A DNA stretch of 64,000 nucleotides from a bacterium (lineage in GTDB: Bacteria > UBP4 > UBA4092 > JAOAEQ01). The stretch spans positions 1-64,000 of the forward strand of contig JAOAEQ010000013.1 of NCBI GenBank assembly GCA_026416715.1. The letters run 5' to 3'. The notes below the pieces were generated by a model, which saw nothing but the letters and a program-made list of their open reading frames with translations, made no database searches and was not told where the DNA came from. This document shows positions 51,910-60,369 of this stretch, one piece after another; position 1 is the stretch's first letter; the number at the start of each line of letters is the position of its first letter. The translations under genes and the position numbers were made by a program.

Positions 51910-53055
51910 TTAATCCAGTTTTTTCTTAAACCGCTTAGCAGCGATGGATAATAAGACGAACGCAAATAAGATTAAAATAATCGTTTCTTTCCATAATACA
52001 CTTAGGCCTATTCCTTTCAAGAAAATCCCGCGAACAATAACCAGATAATATCGCGCTGGAACCAGATAGGTTATCGGCTGAATAAACTTCGGCATAGTTT
52101 CTATCGGAAATGCAAATCCGGATAATAAAAATGTCGGTAACATAGTCAATAATAATGCAGTTAGCATAGCAGCGGCTTGGTTTGACGCAGTAGCGGAAAT
52201 GAGCAATCCGACCGCTAATGAAGTTATGAGAAAAACCATCGAAAGGATAAGTAGTAAGGTGATACTTCCATAAATTGGAACTTCAAACCAGAACCGCGCT
52301 AAAACCAGAGTTAGCAGAACGTCAAAAAAAGCAATGACAATATACGGTAAAAGTTTCCCGATAATTAACTCTCGTGGTTTTAATGGACTTACCATAAGTT
52401 GTTCAATGGTTCCACGTTCACGTTCACGCACAACCGATAATGCTGTAAGTAGCGCACTTGACATCGTCATAATAATCGCAATCAAACCCGGAACGAGAAA
52501 ATTAATGCTACGTAATTCTGGATTATACCAAACGCGTAACCGATCTTCTATCGGTGGTAACCCTGCGATTATCGATCGCGCTTGTGTTGGAATTCGTTTA
52601 AGCATCAGACGATTCGAATACGTTTGGACGATTGCATTGAGATAACTTAAGGTAATAATTGCGGTATTAGAATCAGAACCGTCACATATTGCGTAGAGTA
52701 TTGCAGGTTTATCTGATTTTAACTTTTTCTCAAAATCCGGCGGAAACCAGAGCACGAGATTAACTTTTCCACGATCAAGCAAATCGTTAATTTCCGTCGG
52801 ATGGATAAGGTTATATTTCAAACGAAAATACCCAGATTTTTCCAGACTAGTTAAAAGCTCTCGGCTTGCTTGACTTTTATCAAGGTCATACACTGCCGTA
52901 ACAATATTTTTTACATCATACGATATTCCATATCCATAGAGAAACAACATAATTACTGGCAGCATAATTACGATAAATAACGAGAACGGGTCACGCCAAA
53001 TATGGATAAATTCTTTTTTCGCAATGGTTATTGTTCTCGGTTGACTTGTCATCAT
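51910..53055 (-). CDS. ABC-2 type transport permease (YbhS-like)
   Basis: A 381-residue ABC-2 permease with the same layout as its downstream neighbour: a first span LFIVIMLPVIMLFLYGYG, the periplasmic ICDGSDSNTAIITLSYLNAI, VVRERERGTIEQLMVSPLKP, then five more spans. The two permeases are clear paralogues and would form a heterodimer. By comparison with E. coli YbhS/YbhR the complex would export drugs or ions such as cefoperazone or chloramphenicol; here the substrate is unknown. Confidence 0.92.
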   Translation of the reverse strand: MMTSQPRTITIAKKEFIHIWRDPFSLFIVIMLPVIMLFLYGYGISYDVKNIVTAVYDLDKSQASRELLTSLEKSGYFRLKYNLIHPTEINDLLDRGKVNLVLWFPPDFEKKLKSDKPAILYAICDGSDSNTAIITLSYLNAIVQTYSNRLMLKRIPTQARSIIAGLPPIEDRLRVWYNPELRSINFLVPGLIAIIMTMSSALLTALSVVRERERGTIEQLMVSPLKPRELIIGKLLPYIVIAFFDVLLTLVLARFWFEVPIYGSITLLLILSMVFLITSLAVGLLISATASNQAAAMLTALLLTMLPTFLLSGFAFPIETMPKFIQPITYLVPARYYLVIVRGIFLKGIGLSVLWKETIILILFAFVLLSIAAKRFKKKLD

Positions 53056-53241
53056 AATAGTTCGGATTAAAACCTAGGTAGATTATATTATTCTCTACGG
53101 TTCCGATTTAGACTTATAACTCTATTTGCTTTATTCTATCTAATTCAGCTTAAATTTAACCCTATCTTCAATTGGAGGCACAACGAATAACTCGAAACAG
53201 TACTTAATTTTTGATTTTATCTGATGTCTCAAATTAAACAA

Positions 53242-54237
53242 TCACCATTTGTTATCAGTTTTTATTTCCATTGGAACGTTTCCCCTAAATTCTTTCCTTA
53301 ACTCTTCTCGTTGCGCTTGGTCAACTAAAGATACAAAAATATCTTCTAAGCTTGGTGGAATGTGCGTATAACGAGTAACCGTAATTCCATTCTCTTTCAA
53401 GGATGAGATAATGGTATGTTTCATTGCATTGGCATCTTTAGTAACAAAATGAATTAATGAACCATAAAATGTTACATCGGTAATCTCTTTCATTTGTTTT
53501 AAGTTCTCAATCGCGCACATCATCGGTTGGGCATCGAGTTCAACTAATTCACCCTGCATATTTTTCTGCTTTAATTCACTCGGGCTCCCTTCAGCAATAA
53601 GTTTTCCGCCGTAGATAAATCCAAGTCGGTCGCAATGTTCTGCTTCATCCATATAATGGGTAGTAACCATAATCGTTACCCCTTTTTCAGAGAAAGAATA
53701 AATCAAATCCCAGAAGTTGCGCCGCGAAATTGGGTCAACACCGCTGGTCGGCTCATCGAGAAATAACAGTTCTGGTTTGTGCATGATGGCACAAGCAAGA
53801 GCTAACCGCTGTTTCCAACCACCAGCAAGATTTCGGGTAAGTTCATTTTTCCGATCAGATAACCCGGATAACGCTAGCATCGAGTTAATTCGTTCATTTT
53901 TTTCATGTTCAGGAACAGAATAAATTCCTGCATAAAATAATAGGTTTTCTAGTACGGTTAAATCCTCATATAATGAAAATTTTTGGCTCATATACCCGAT
54001 GCGTAACCGGATCTGTTCAACATCTTTGACGATATCATAATCGAGCACTTTTCCGGTGCCTGATGTCGGTGCGATTATCCCGCAGAGCATTCGAACCGTA
54101 GTAGATTTTCCAGCTCCGTTCGGACCAAGGAATCCATATATTTCACCTTTTTTAATTCGGAGATTAACCTTATCTACGGCAACGAATTTATGAAATGTTT
54201 TCGTTAAATTATCGGTATATACCGCATAATCGTTCAT
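53242..54237 (-). CDS. ABC transporter ATPase, canonical site
   Basis: An ATPase of 331 aa. Walker A is GPNGAGKSTT, the signature is LAGGWKQRLALACAI, Walker B is LLFLDEPTSGVD and the H-loop is VTTHYMDEAEHC with its His. A C-terminal extension (about 225-331, including LKENGITVTRYTHIPPSLED) matches the YbhF-type regulatory end. Together with the next ATPase gene it corresponds to the two halves of the fused E. coli YbhF. Confidence 0.93.
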   Translation of the reverse strand: MNDYAVYTDNLTKTFHKFVAVDKVNLRIKKGEIYGFLGPNGAGKSTTVRMLCGIIAPTSGTGKVLDYDIVKDVEQIRLRIGYMSQKFSLYEDLTVLENLLFYAGIYSVPEHEKNERINSMLALSGLSDRKNELTRNLAGGWKQRLALACAIMHKPELLFLDEPTSGVDPISRRNFWDLIYSFSEKGVTIMVTTHYMDEAEHCDRLGFIYGGKLIAEGSPSELKQKNMQGELVELDAQPMMCAIENLKQMKEITDVTFYGSLIHFVTKDANAMKHTIISSLKENGITVTRYTHIPPSLEDIFVSLVDQAQREELRKEFRGNVPMEIKTDNKW

Positions 54238-54299
54238 AGTTATAATATTTTGGGTTAAGCCCCAACCATATTGTTATATTTTCGGACTATACTTTCGGG

Positions 54300-55226
54300 C
54301 TAAGGATTTTGTTTAATCAAACGAACAAAAATATCCTCTAATGAAGGATTGATTTTTCGAATCGAATTTAACTGGAACTGATTTGTTAGCATTAATTCGG
54401 TTACTGCAGATGCCGCCTGTTCGATATCGGTTACTGTCAGATGCAGTTTATCTCCGAAGATAATCACTTCGTTTACTTCGGGAACAGATTTAACAAGTTT
54501 AGCGAGTTCACGTAGCGGTTCCGCTTTCACTTCCAGCACGTGCCCGGTATAATTCGATTTCAGATTTTGCGGTGTGTCAATGGCAATCAATTTCCCTTGA
54601 TGCATAAATCCGACCCGATTGCATAGTTCTGCTTCATCCATATATGGAGTTGAAACAAAAATCGTTATACCCTGTTCATTTAATGTATAGATAATCTTCC
54701 AAAACTCGCGACGTGAAACCGGATCAACTCCCGCAGTAGGTTCATCAAGAAACAGGATTTCTGGTTCGTGAATAAGCGTGCAGCATAATGCGAGTTTCTG
54801 TTTCATACCACCGGAAAGTTTTTCAGCTAATCGGTTAACAAACGGGGTTAATCGACTGAACTCGAGAAGTTGAGCTGTTTTCTGTTTCCGGCTATTGTGC
54901 GGAACCTGATAAAGCTCAGCAAAAAAATCCAGATTCTCGTGCACGGTTAAATCGCCATATAAACTAAACCGTTGTGACATATATCCAACTTTTCGTTTCA
55001 CGGCTTCAGCATCAGTCTTGACACTAATGCCGGAAACAATCGCATCTCCTTCAGTTATATTCAACAAACCGCAAAGCATTCGAATAGTAGTAGTTTTCCC
55101 TGCTCCATCAGGTCCAACGAGTCCATAAATTTCGCCTTTATAAACTTGAAGTGAAAGATTATCTACCGCAGTAAGTTTATCAAATCGTTTGGTAAGTTTT
55201 TCAGTTGTTATCGCCCAATCTGGCAT
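54300..55226 (-). CDS. ABC transporter ATPase with H-loop His replaced
   Basis: An ATPase of 308 aa, paralogue of the gene downstream. Walker A is GPDGAGKTTT, the signature is LSGGMKQKLALCC and Walker B is ILFLDEPTAGVD. The H-loop reads VSTPYMDEAELC, so the catalytic His is a Pro. The pair therefore probably has one intact and one degenerate ATP site, as in several heteromeric exporters. The C-terminus (LNSIRKINPSLEDIFVRL) matches YbhF ends. Gap to the downstream gene is 62 bases. Confidence 0.92.
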   Translation of the reverse strand: MPDWAITTEKLTKRFDKLTAVDNLSLQVYKGEIYGLVGPDGAGKTTTIRMLCGLLNITEGDAIVSGISVKTDAEAVKRKVGYMSQRFSLYGDLTVHENLDFFAELYQVPHNSRKQKTAQLLEFSRLTPFVNRLAEKLSGGMKQKLALCCTLIHEPEILFLDEPTAGVDPVSRREFWKIIYTLNEQGITIFVSTPYMDEAELCNRVGFMHQGKLIAIDTPQNLKSNYTGHVLEVKAEPLRELAKLVKSVPEVNEVIIFGDKLHLTVTDIEQAASAVTELMLTNQFQLNSIRKINPSLEDIFVRLIKQNP

Positions 55227-55282
55227 ATATATTATAGGAAGATGATAGAAGTTAAATAAGAACTGTTGCTAAGCTTTGAGTT

Positions 55283-56455
55283 CTAACTGCTTAATTTTTC
55301 TTTTTCGTCAGCTATGATTATTTCTGCATCTGCTGGCATACCGGGTTTGAGGAGATAGTCCGGATTCAATAACCTGATTTTAACTCCGAAAACCAGATTA
55401 ACCCGTTCTTTTTTCGTTTGAATATTTTTCGGGGTAAATTCCGCTTGATTTGCAATCTCACTCACTTTTCCCGGAAACTTTTTATTCGGAAATGAATCTA
55501 CGGAAATAATCGCATCTTGTCCTAACTTGATTTTCCCGATATCCGATTCCGGAACATAAATCCGCAACCAGACATTATCTAAATCGGCAATCGTTACTAT
55601 TGGACTCCCAACATTTACCAGTTCACCCACTTCTTTATTAACAACTATCACAAATCCCTTTAATGGCGAGCGGATAACGGTATTTTCATATTGCACCTGA
55701 ACCTGCTCTAGCGTCGCTTGCGCTTGTTTCACTCGCGCTCGAGCAGCTGCGATCGCTTCTGGCCGAGACCCAGCTAACAATAAATCCAGTTGCTTTTGCG
55801 CATATTCATATTGTTGTTTCGCCGTCTCTACCTGTTGGGGACGATAACCGGCGAGAAGAAGGTCTAGTTGTGCTTTTGCAGCGTCGCGATAACTTACTGC
55901 AGATTCAAATGCGGTTTTCGCTGCATCTCGTTGCTGCGCAGAAATCGCTCCATCTGCAAATAAACTCTGCATTCGTTCCCAATCCTTACTCGCTTGAGCC
56001 AGGTTCGCTTCCGCTTGCGACAACGCTGCTTTTGCCGCATCAATTTCCTGCGGTCGCGGACCGGCAACCATATTTTCCCAGTTCGATTTCGCTGCAGCTA
56101 CATTCGCGCGCGCTTGTTCAATTTCTTCTTTTCGAGCACCAGCAAGCAAATCCGCTAGATTCGATTTCGCTGCTTCAACTGCTGCTTTCGCTTGCGCTAC
56201 CGCAGCCGATAATTCGGATTCATCAAGTGTTGCAATTAATTGCCCTGGTTCAACAAAATCACCTTCTTTGACTTTCAACGCAACGATTTTTTCCGCAATT
56301 TTTGCGCTGATATCAACTTCAGTCGCTTCAATCGTTCCATTACCGGAAATCGTTACTACTCCTGTTTGTCTCGAACACCCTGAAAACAACAGAATTCCGA
56401 CCGCAACACTGAATTTGATGACATCGAGAAATTTAAAAAATGGCATTCGCTTCAT
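55283..56455 (-). CDS. HlyD-family periplasmic adaptor lipoprotein
   Basis: A membrane-fusion protein of about 390 aa. The N-terminal lipobox is LLFSGC, giving a lipoprotein anchor. The lipoyl-like half (GNGTIEATEVDISAKIAEKI) is followed by a long coiled-coil hairpin with four repeated units of LLAGxRPxxI type (for example LLAGARKEEIEQA and LLAGSRPEAIAAA). The second half (VRLSPLKGFVIVVN-like RSPLKGFVI, GSPIVTIADLDNVWLRIYV) is the beta-barrel region. GGAGGG stands 9 bases before the ATG. It matches the YbhG slot of the exporter. Confidence 0.93.
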   Translation of the reverse strand: MKRMPFFKFLDVIKFSVAVGILLFSGCSRQTGVVTISGNGTIEATEVDISAKIAEKIVALKVKEGDFVEPGQLIATLDESELSAAVAQAKAAVEAAKSNLADLLAGARKEEIEQARANVAAAKSNWENMVAGPRPQEIDAAKAALSQAEANLAQASKDWERMQSLFADGAISAQQRDAAKTAFESAVSYRDAAKAQLDLLLAGYRPQQVETAKQQYEYAQKQLDLLLAGSRPEAIAAARARVKQAQATLEQVQVQYENTVIRSPLKGFVIVVNKEVGELVNVGSPIVTIADLDNVWLRIYVPESDIGKIKLGQDAIISVDSFPNKKFPGKVSEIANQAEFTPKNIQTKKERVNLVFGVKIRLLNPDYLLKPGMPADAEIIIADEKEKLSS

Positions 56456-56487
56456 ATTGGTTTACCCTCCAAAATAATGGTTGAAAT

Positions 56488-57090
56488 TTAAACATTTTGC
56501 TTGTTCTTTAGTGAAGATAAAATGAAATCAATGGTATCCTGAATTGCGATTTCGATAAACGGTTCGTCGTATCGTTCGAGTTTAAACAACCGCTGTAGTA
56601 TCGGTTGCGCAGTAATAAAATGCGCACAAACGCTAAAAATATGAAATGCCGTTAATTGGATATCTACATTTCTAAATTCACCGGACTTTATTCCTGATTC
56701 AAGAATGTTCATTAATGTTCTAGAATTGGATATGATATAAGGAGCCAAGACATTCATCAATCTTTTTTTGCCTAGACTCATTTCCATCAGAACCATGCGC
56801 GCTTGATTTGGATTCCGCAATAGCATGGTCATATAACTGCGAATGAATGACGCAAGTTTTTCTGTAGCTGAAACATCTAAGGTTTCCAGTTTTTCAATTT
56901 CATTGCGAAGTTTTATTGCGAGGTTAAGTATCATTTCGCGATATAACGCTTCTTTGCCGCCAAAATGATAGGTTATCGCGCCAAGGTTAACTTTCGCTTT
57001 CCGAACGATATCGCGAACGGAAACCGCATCATATCCATATTGAGCGAATAACTCGCTAGCAGCTTTCATAATAAGTTGCTTGGTATCCAT
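56488..57090 (-). CDS. TetR-family repressor (CecR/YbiH-like)
   Basis: A 200-residue TetR regulator. The N-terminal helix-turn-helix is AASELFAQYGYDAVSVRDIV, then RKAKVNLGAITYHFGGKEALYREMI, and the rest is the ligand domain (FIRSYMTMLLRNPNQARMVLMEMS). The next gene, 33 bases away, is the HlyD adaptor, so it probably controls the exporter run and itself. A promoter with overlapping palindromes sits just upstream, at 57132-57171. Confidence 0.92.
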   Translation of the reverse strand: MDTKQLIMKAASELFAQYGYDAVSVRDIVRKAKVNLGAITYHFGGKEALYREMILNLAIKLRNEIEKLETLDVSATEKLASFIRSYMTMLLRNPNQARMVLMEMSLGKKRLMNVLAPYIISNSRTLMNILESGIKSGEFRNVDIQLTAFHIFSVCAHFITAQPILQRLFKLERYDEPFIEIAIQDTIDFILSSLKNKQNV

Positions 57091-57131
57091 AATCTAAAAA
57101 CGTTCCCATATTTTAAAGGATGCAAATAATT

Positions 57132-57171
57132 CATACGTATGTATGATAACATACAGGGATAATCCTGTCAA
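57132..57171 (-). promoter_or_regulatory. TetR promoter with overlapping operator palindromes
   Basis: Read on the minus strand, TTGACA (57171-57166) and TATCAT (57148-57143) are 17 bases apart, a near-consensus promoter. The -10 sits in GTATG-TTAT-CATAC (57141-57154 region), and CATACGTATG (57132-57141) adjoins it. These dyads are good candidate sites for the TetR protein, giving autoregulation. Confidence 0.7.
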
Positions 57172-57371
57172 GTAAACGCTGACCGACTTTTAAGTTCGCA
57201 GTTATGGCTGCAAGTACGATTCTATTATCGGAAGTTGGGGTAGCAAATCCGTTATGGAATAAATCGTCCCCAACCTCAGTTCAGGGTTTATCACCCTTTA
57301 GGATTAAAAGATTATTGAGATTAAAATTTGAATAACATATAGATTTTATTTCGGTTTGATAGTGGGGTAAT

Positions 57372-57398
57372 ATGAGAATTGAACCGTTCAATTCTCAT
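57372..57398. repeat. TGAGAATTGAAC palindrome, copy 3
   Basis: Thirteen-base arms (57372-57384 and 57386-57398) flank a central C, with the half-site TGAGAATTGAAC. Downstream bases TCCCTA and AGAGCAAA (57403-57426) also match those after copy 1 (9391-9413). It sits between divergent tetR and ddl. Confidence 0.85.
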
Positions 57399-57506
57399 TC
57401 TTGTCCCTAACCTACCCAGAGCAAAGTTACATTTAAGCCATTTTGAGATTGGGAGAAGTAGGTCTTTTCTTGTGTTTATCAGTTTTTATATTTTTTATTA
57501 CCAAAA

Positions 57507-57515
57507 TGGTATAAT
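57507..57515 (+). promoter_or_regulatory. Extended -10 promoter of ddl
   Basis: TGGTATAAT (57507-57515), the same nine bases as upstream of rodA, is an extended -10. It would start transcription around 57522, some 100 bases before ddl. No strong -35 is visible. Confidence 0.4.
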
Positions 57516-57621
57516 TCTTGTTTTCATTTGATTAAATTGGTATTAACAAGTAAAATTTTTAGAAACTGTTTAAAAATATCAACGAAACTGTGAATTTTAT
57601 ACACAAAAAGGATTAAACCGA

Positions 57622-58707
57622 ATGAAAACTAAATTACGTATTGCCGTGTTAATGGGTGGGAAAACCGCAGAACATGAAGTATCATTGAACAGCGGAATGA
57701 TGGTAGTAAATCATCTCGATAAGCAGAAATATTTGGTTAAACCGGTTATAATCACTAAACAGGGGTTATGGTTAGTTCCAGATAGCTATATTTCAAAACA
57801 AAGTAATTTTCAGCATCCGAAAGAACTCATTCATGATATTAAAACTAACCAGGTGACAATTGGAATTGGAATTGATAAACTCTTACATTCCAAAATTGAA
57901 GTAGTGTTTCTAGCAATGCATGGACCGTATGGCGAAGATGGAACGATTCAAGGGTTATTAGAATTAGCAGAATTGCCCTATACCGGTTCCGGCGTGCTCG
58001 CTTCGAGTCTGGCGATGAATAAAGTTAAAACACTCGAAATGTTGGAATATTGGGGTATCTTAACTCCGAAACGACTCGTTGTTACAGAAGTTAAAGGTCA
58101 AAGGTTAGCGGTTAGAAAAATTCAAAACGAAGTGAAAAGAGAACTTGGATATCCCTGCGTGGTGAAACCGAACGAATTAGGGTCAAGTGTTGCAATTCAA
58201 ATCATCAAACAGCCGAACGACTTAATTCCAGCGATGAAACTTGCATTACAATATGACCGACAGGTTATTGTCGAGCAATACATCTCTGGCAAAGAAGTTA
58301 CTTGCGCAGTTCTTGGTTGCGGATTTGGTAAAGAACCCATCGCATTACCACCAACCTTAATTATTCCGAAAACCAGCGAGTTTTTCGACTACCAAGCGAA
58401 ATATACCGCCGGTGCAACGGATGAAATCACCCCTGCTCCACTTAACCGTAATCTGATTAAAAAAGTTCAACGCATCGCAGTTACTGTACATAAAGCGTTA
58501 TGTTGCGGCAGTATGTCGCGAACCGATATGATAATTAACAAGAATAAAATCTATGTTTTCGAAACTAATACCATCCCCGGCATGACCGCAGTGAGTCTCT
58601 ATCCGCAAGCAGCGAAAGCTGCAGGAATATCTTTTCCGCAATTGCTGGATAAATTGATTGCGTTAGCGATTGATGAATTCAGGAGTAGAAAGAAAATAAA
58701 AACTTAA
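57622..58707 (+). CDS. ddl: D-alanine--D-alanine ligase
   Basis: An ATP-grasp ligase that makes D-Ala-D-Ala for peptidoglycan (361 aa). It shows VLMGGKTAEHEVSLNSG, AMHGPYGEDGTIQGLLEL, PYTGSGVLASSLAMNK, PCVVKPNELGSSV, the binding site YQAKYTAGATDEITPAP and ETNTIPGMTAVSLYP. The conserved glutamate and asparagine of the metal site appear in VFETNTIPG. It is not adjacent to murC/ftsQ, and is preceded by AAGGA. Confidence 0.96.
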   Translation: MKTKLRIAVLMGGKTAEHEVSLNSGMMVVNHLDKQKYLVKPVIITKQGLWLVPDSYISKQSNFQHPKELIHDIKTNQVTIGIGIDKLLHSKIEVVFLAMHGPYGEDGTIQGLLELAELPYTGSGVLASSLAMNKVKTLEMLEYWGILTPKRLVVTEVKGQRLAVRKIQNEVKRELGYPCVVKPNELGSSVAIQIIKQPNDLIPAMKLALQYDRQVIVEQYISGKEVTCAVLGCGFGKEPIALPPTLIIPKTSEFFDYQAKYTAGATDEITPAPLNRNLIKKVQRIAVTVHKALCCGSMSRTDMIINKNKIYVFETNTIPGMTAVSLYPQAAKAAGISFPQLLDKLIALAIDEFRSRKKIKT

Positions 58708-58708
58708 C

Positions 58709-58735
58709 CGCAGAGAACGCAGAGAAGGCGTAAAA
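58709..58735. repeat. CCGCAGAGAACGC family repeat, copy 3
   Basis: CCGCAGAGAACGCAGAGA (58711-58728) follows ddl within three bases of the stop. It is the tidiest copy of the sequence seen in variant form at 8711-8784 and 38303-38400. Confidence 0.6.
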
Positions 58736-58754
58736 TTCGGTAAGAGTCAAACGA

Positions 58755-58785
58755 AAATACTTAAGCAGTTTTCCTTAAGTTTTTA
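58755..58785 (+). terminator. Possible terminator after ddl
   Basis: ACTTAAG (58759-58765) pairs with CTTAAGT (58774-58780), flanked by AAAA on one side and TTTT on the other, giving a short stem followed by TTTTT. The stem is AT-rich and therefore only moderately convincing. Confidence 0.45.
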
Positions 58786-58888
58786 GACGTTCTATTCTTT
58801 GAAATTCTTTCATTAATAAAGACCAAAAGTCTTGTTTTTTCTCACTTAAAAATCTCTCAATTTATTTTAAGATAAATAGGATTTAACC

Positions 58889-58917
58889 TTGCTAAAATCA
58901 ATGATTTATGCTATTCT
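58889..58917 (+). promoter_or_regulatory. Promoter of the TPR gene
   Basis: TTGCTA (58889-58894) and TATTCT (58912-58917) are separated by 17 bases. Transcription would start near 58924. AGGGGGG stands before the ATG at 58970. Confidence 0.5.
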
Positions 58918-58969
58918 ATATATGTAAATAATCAAGTTAAATATGCCTTAAAAATAGGGGGGCAAACCG

Positions 58970-59827
58970 ATGAAAAACCGTTCTATCCAAAAGTCAAAAA
59001 AAGTTGATAATTCAGATTTAATTTCAATCCTTTTTCAGCAAGCGGAAGCAGCAGAAAACTTAGGGAATTATCCAGATGCGCTACAAAAATATGAGCAAGT
59101 ATTAGCACTCGATTCAGAAAACTTGGAAGCGAAAGAAGGGATTATCAATTTAGGATTAGCTGATTCAAGTGGTAAACTTTATACCAAATGTTTTCGATAT
59201 ATTCAGGAGCTGGTGAAACAAGAGCCGGATAATCCACTGTTCTTAACATTTCTCGGTTTTTACCATCACTTTCAAAAAAATAAAGCGTTGCGAAAGAAAG
59301 CGCGGGAATACTATGAGCAAGCATTAGATTTGGACCCACTACAAGAACGTGCGTGGCTCGGATTAGGGTATTATTTCACTAAAATCGAAATAGATGTAGA
59401 GAAAGCAGCAGAATGTTTCCAATGTGCGATTCAAACCTATATTATCAATCGAGGAGAAGAAACTGGTAATGGAGTGTATCAGCTTAATTCAACCGCGCCG
59501 TTAGGTGAAATCTATCTCGAACTCGGAGTATGCTATGTTGAACTAGAGAACTACGATGAGGCAATAGACTGTTTTAAAAATTCGATTCTGATTGATAGAA
59601 CCCGGTTGCGGGCGTATCGGTATTTAGCGGAAGTATATGAACAGAAAGGCTGGTTGAAACGCGCGCTACAAACCTATCAGAAAATGCTGAAAATTACTCT
59701 TAAAGACTTAGCGGAATCTGAAATGGATTGGGCAACCTTCCCGAATGGAATTAAAGATTATTCTACGGATAGAAAGTTCGCGGAAAAAAGAATAAAGAAA
59801 TTAAAGAAATTAATGAAAATAGATTAA
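58970..59827 (+). CDS. Cytoplasmic TPR protein
   Basis: A 285-residue protein built mainly of tetratricopeptide repeats: ISILFQQAEAAENLGNYPDA, AREYYEQALDLDPLQERAWL, LELGVCYVELENYDEAIDCF and LAEVYEQKGWLKRALQTYQK. It has no signal peptide or membrane span, and the tail is very basic (KFAEKRIKKLKKLMKID). TPR proteins are scaffolds; no partner is indicated by the neighbours. Ribosome site AGGGGGG precedes the ATG. Confidence 0.85.
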   Translation: MKNRSIQKSKKVDNSDLISILFQQAEAAENLGNYPDALQKYEQVLALDSENLEAKEGIINLGLADSSGKLYTKCFRYIQELVKQEPDNPLFLTFLGFYHHFQKNKALRKKAREYYEQALDLDPLQERAWLGLGYYFTKIEIDVEKAAECFQCAIQTYIINRGEETGNGVYQLNSTAPLGEIYLELGVCYVELENYDEAIDCFKNSILIDRTRLRAYRYLAEVYEQKGWLKRALQTYQKMLKITLKDLAESEMDWATFPNGIKDYSTDRKFAEKRIKKLKKLMKID

Positions 59828-59889
59828 AACTAATTAGCAATTTTTTGTAATATATAAACAAATTTTTATATCGGGCAGCAAGTGGGAAA

Positions 59890-60075
59890 TTGAGACACAC
59901 AAGATATAACAAGGGATGGCTGCAATTTGAATCTACTTTGGGTAGTATAGTTACAGTAATTATTAAAAGTAGAGCAAGTCAAGGTGATGAATCAGATATA
60001 CTTAGGGCTTTTATTGAATTTATTTCGAGACATTTTTTAGAAGAAGTAAGAGCAGTTAATATACAATTTGAATAA
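59890..60075 (+). CDS. Doubtful short reading frame
   Basis: A 61-residue frame beginning at TTG, with a plausible-looking end (DILRAFIEFISRHFLEEVRA). No ribosome site or start ATG supports it, and it lies in an AT-rich 540-base gap (59828-60369) in which I see no other feature. It may be a remnant or chance. Confidence 0.25.
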   Translation: MRHTRYNKGWLQFESTLGSIVTVIIKSRASQGDESDILRAFIEFISRHFLEEVRAVNIQFE

Positions 60076-60369
60076 TGTTAATCTCAATAATATCATGATT
60101 ATATTGACAGAATTACTTCTACATGATTTTAACAGATAGCTAAAAATTAATTTTATTATTCAATTTTGAAAATACCTTATCCTAGAATGTGACTAGAAGC
60201 TATCTTACCAATACATTTGCATATATCTATACGTCTTTCTATTGGAACTTACCTATTAATTTTGCAATCTCCATCAAACTTTGATAATATAATTTAAAAT
60301 AATTTCAAAGTTCAAATTTGAAGACTAAATACTAATCTTAATCTTTTTTATTTAACAGGGATTTAAATT

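Larger units (their letters stand above)
57191..57621. other. Intergenic gap before ddl
   Basis: Apart from the palindrome (57372-57398) and the promoter (57507-57515), this stretch has no gene. GTTGGGG around 57234-57240 and CCCCAAC near 57268-57274 are complementary and could form a stem. The rest is AT-rich. The start codon of ddl is preceded by AAGGA. Confidence 0.5.
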
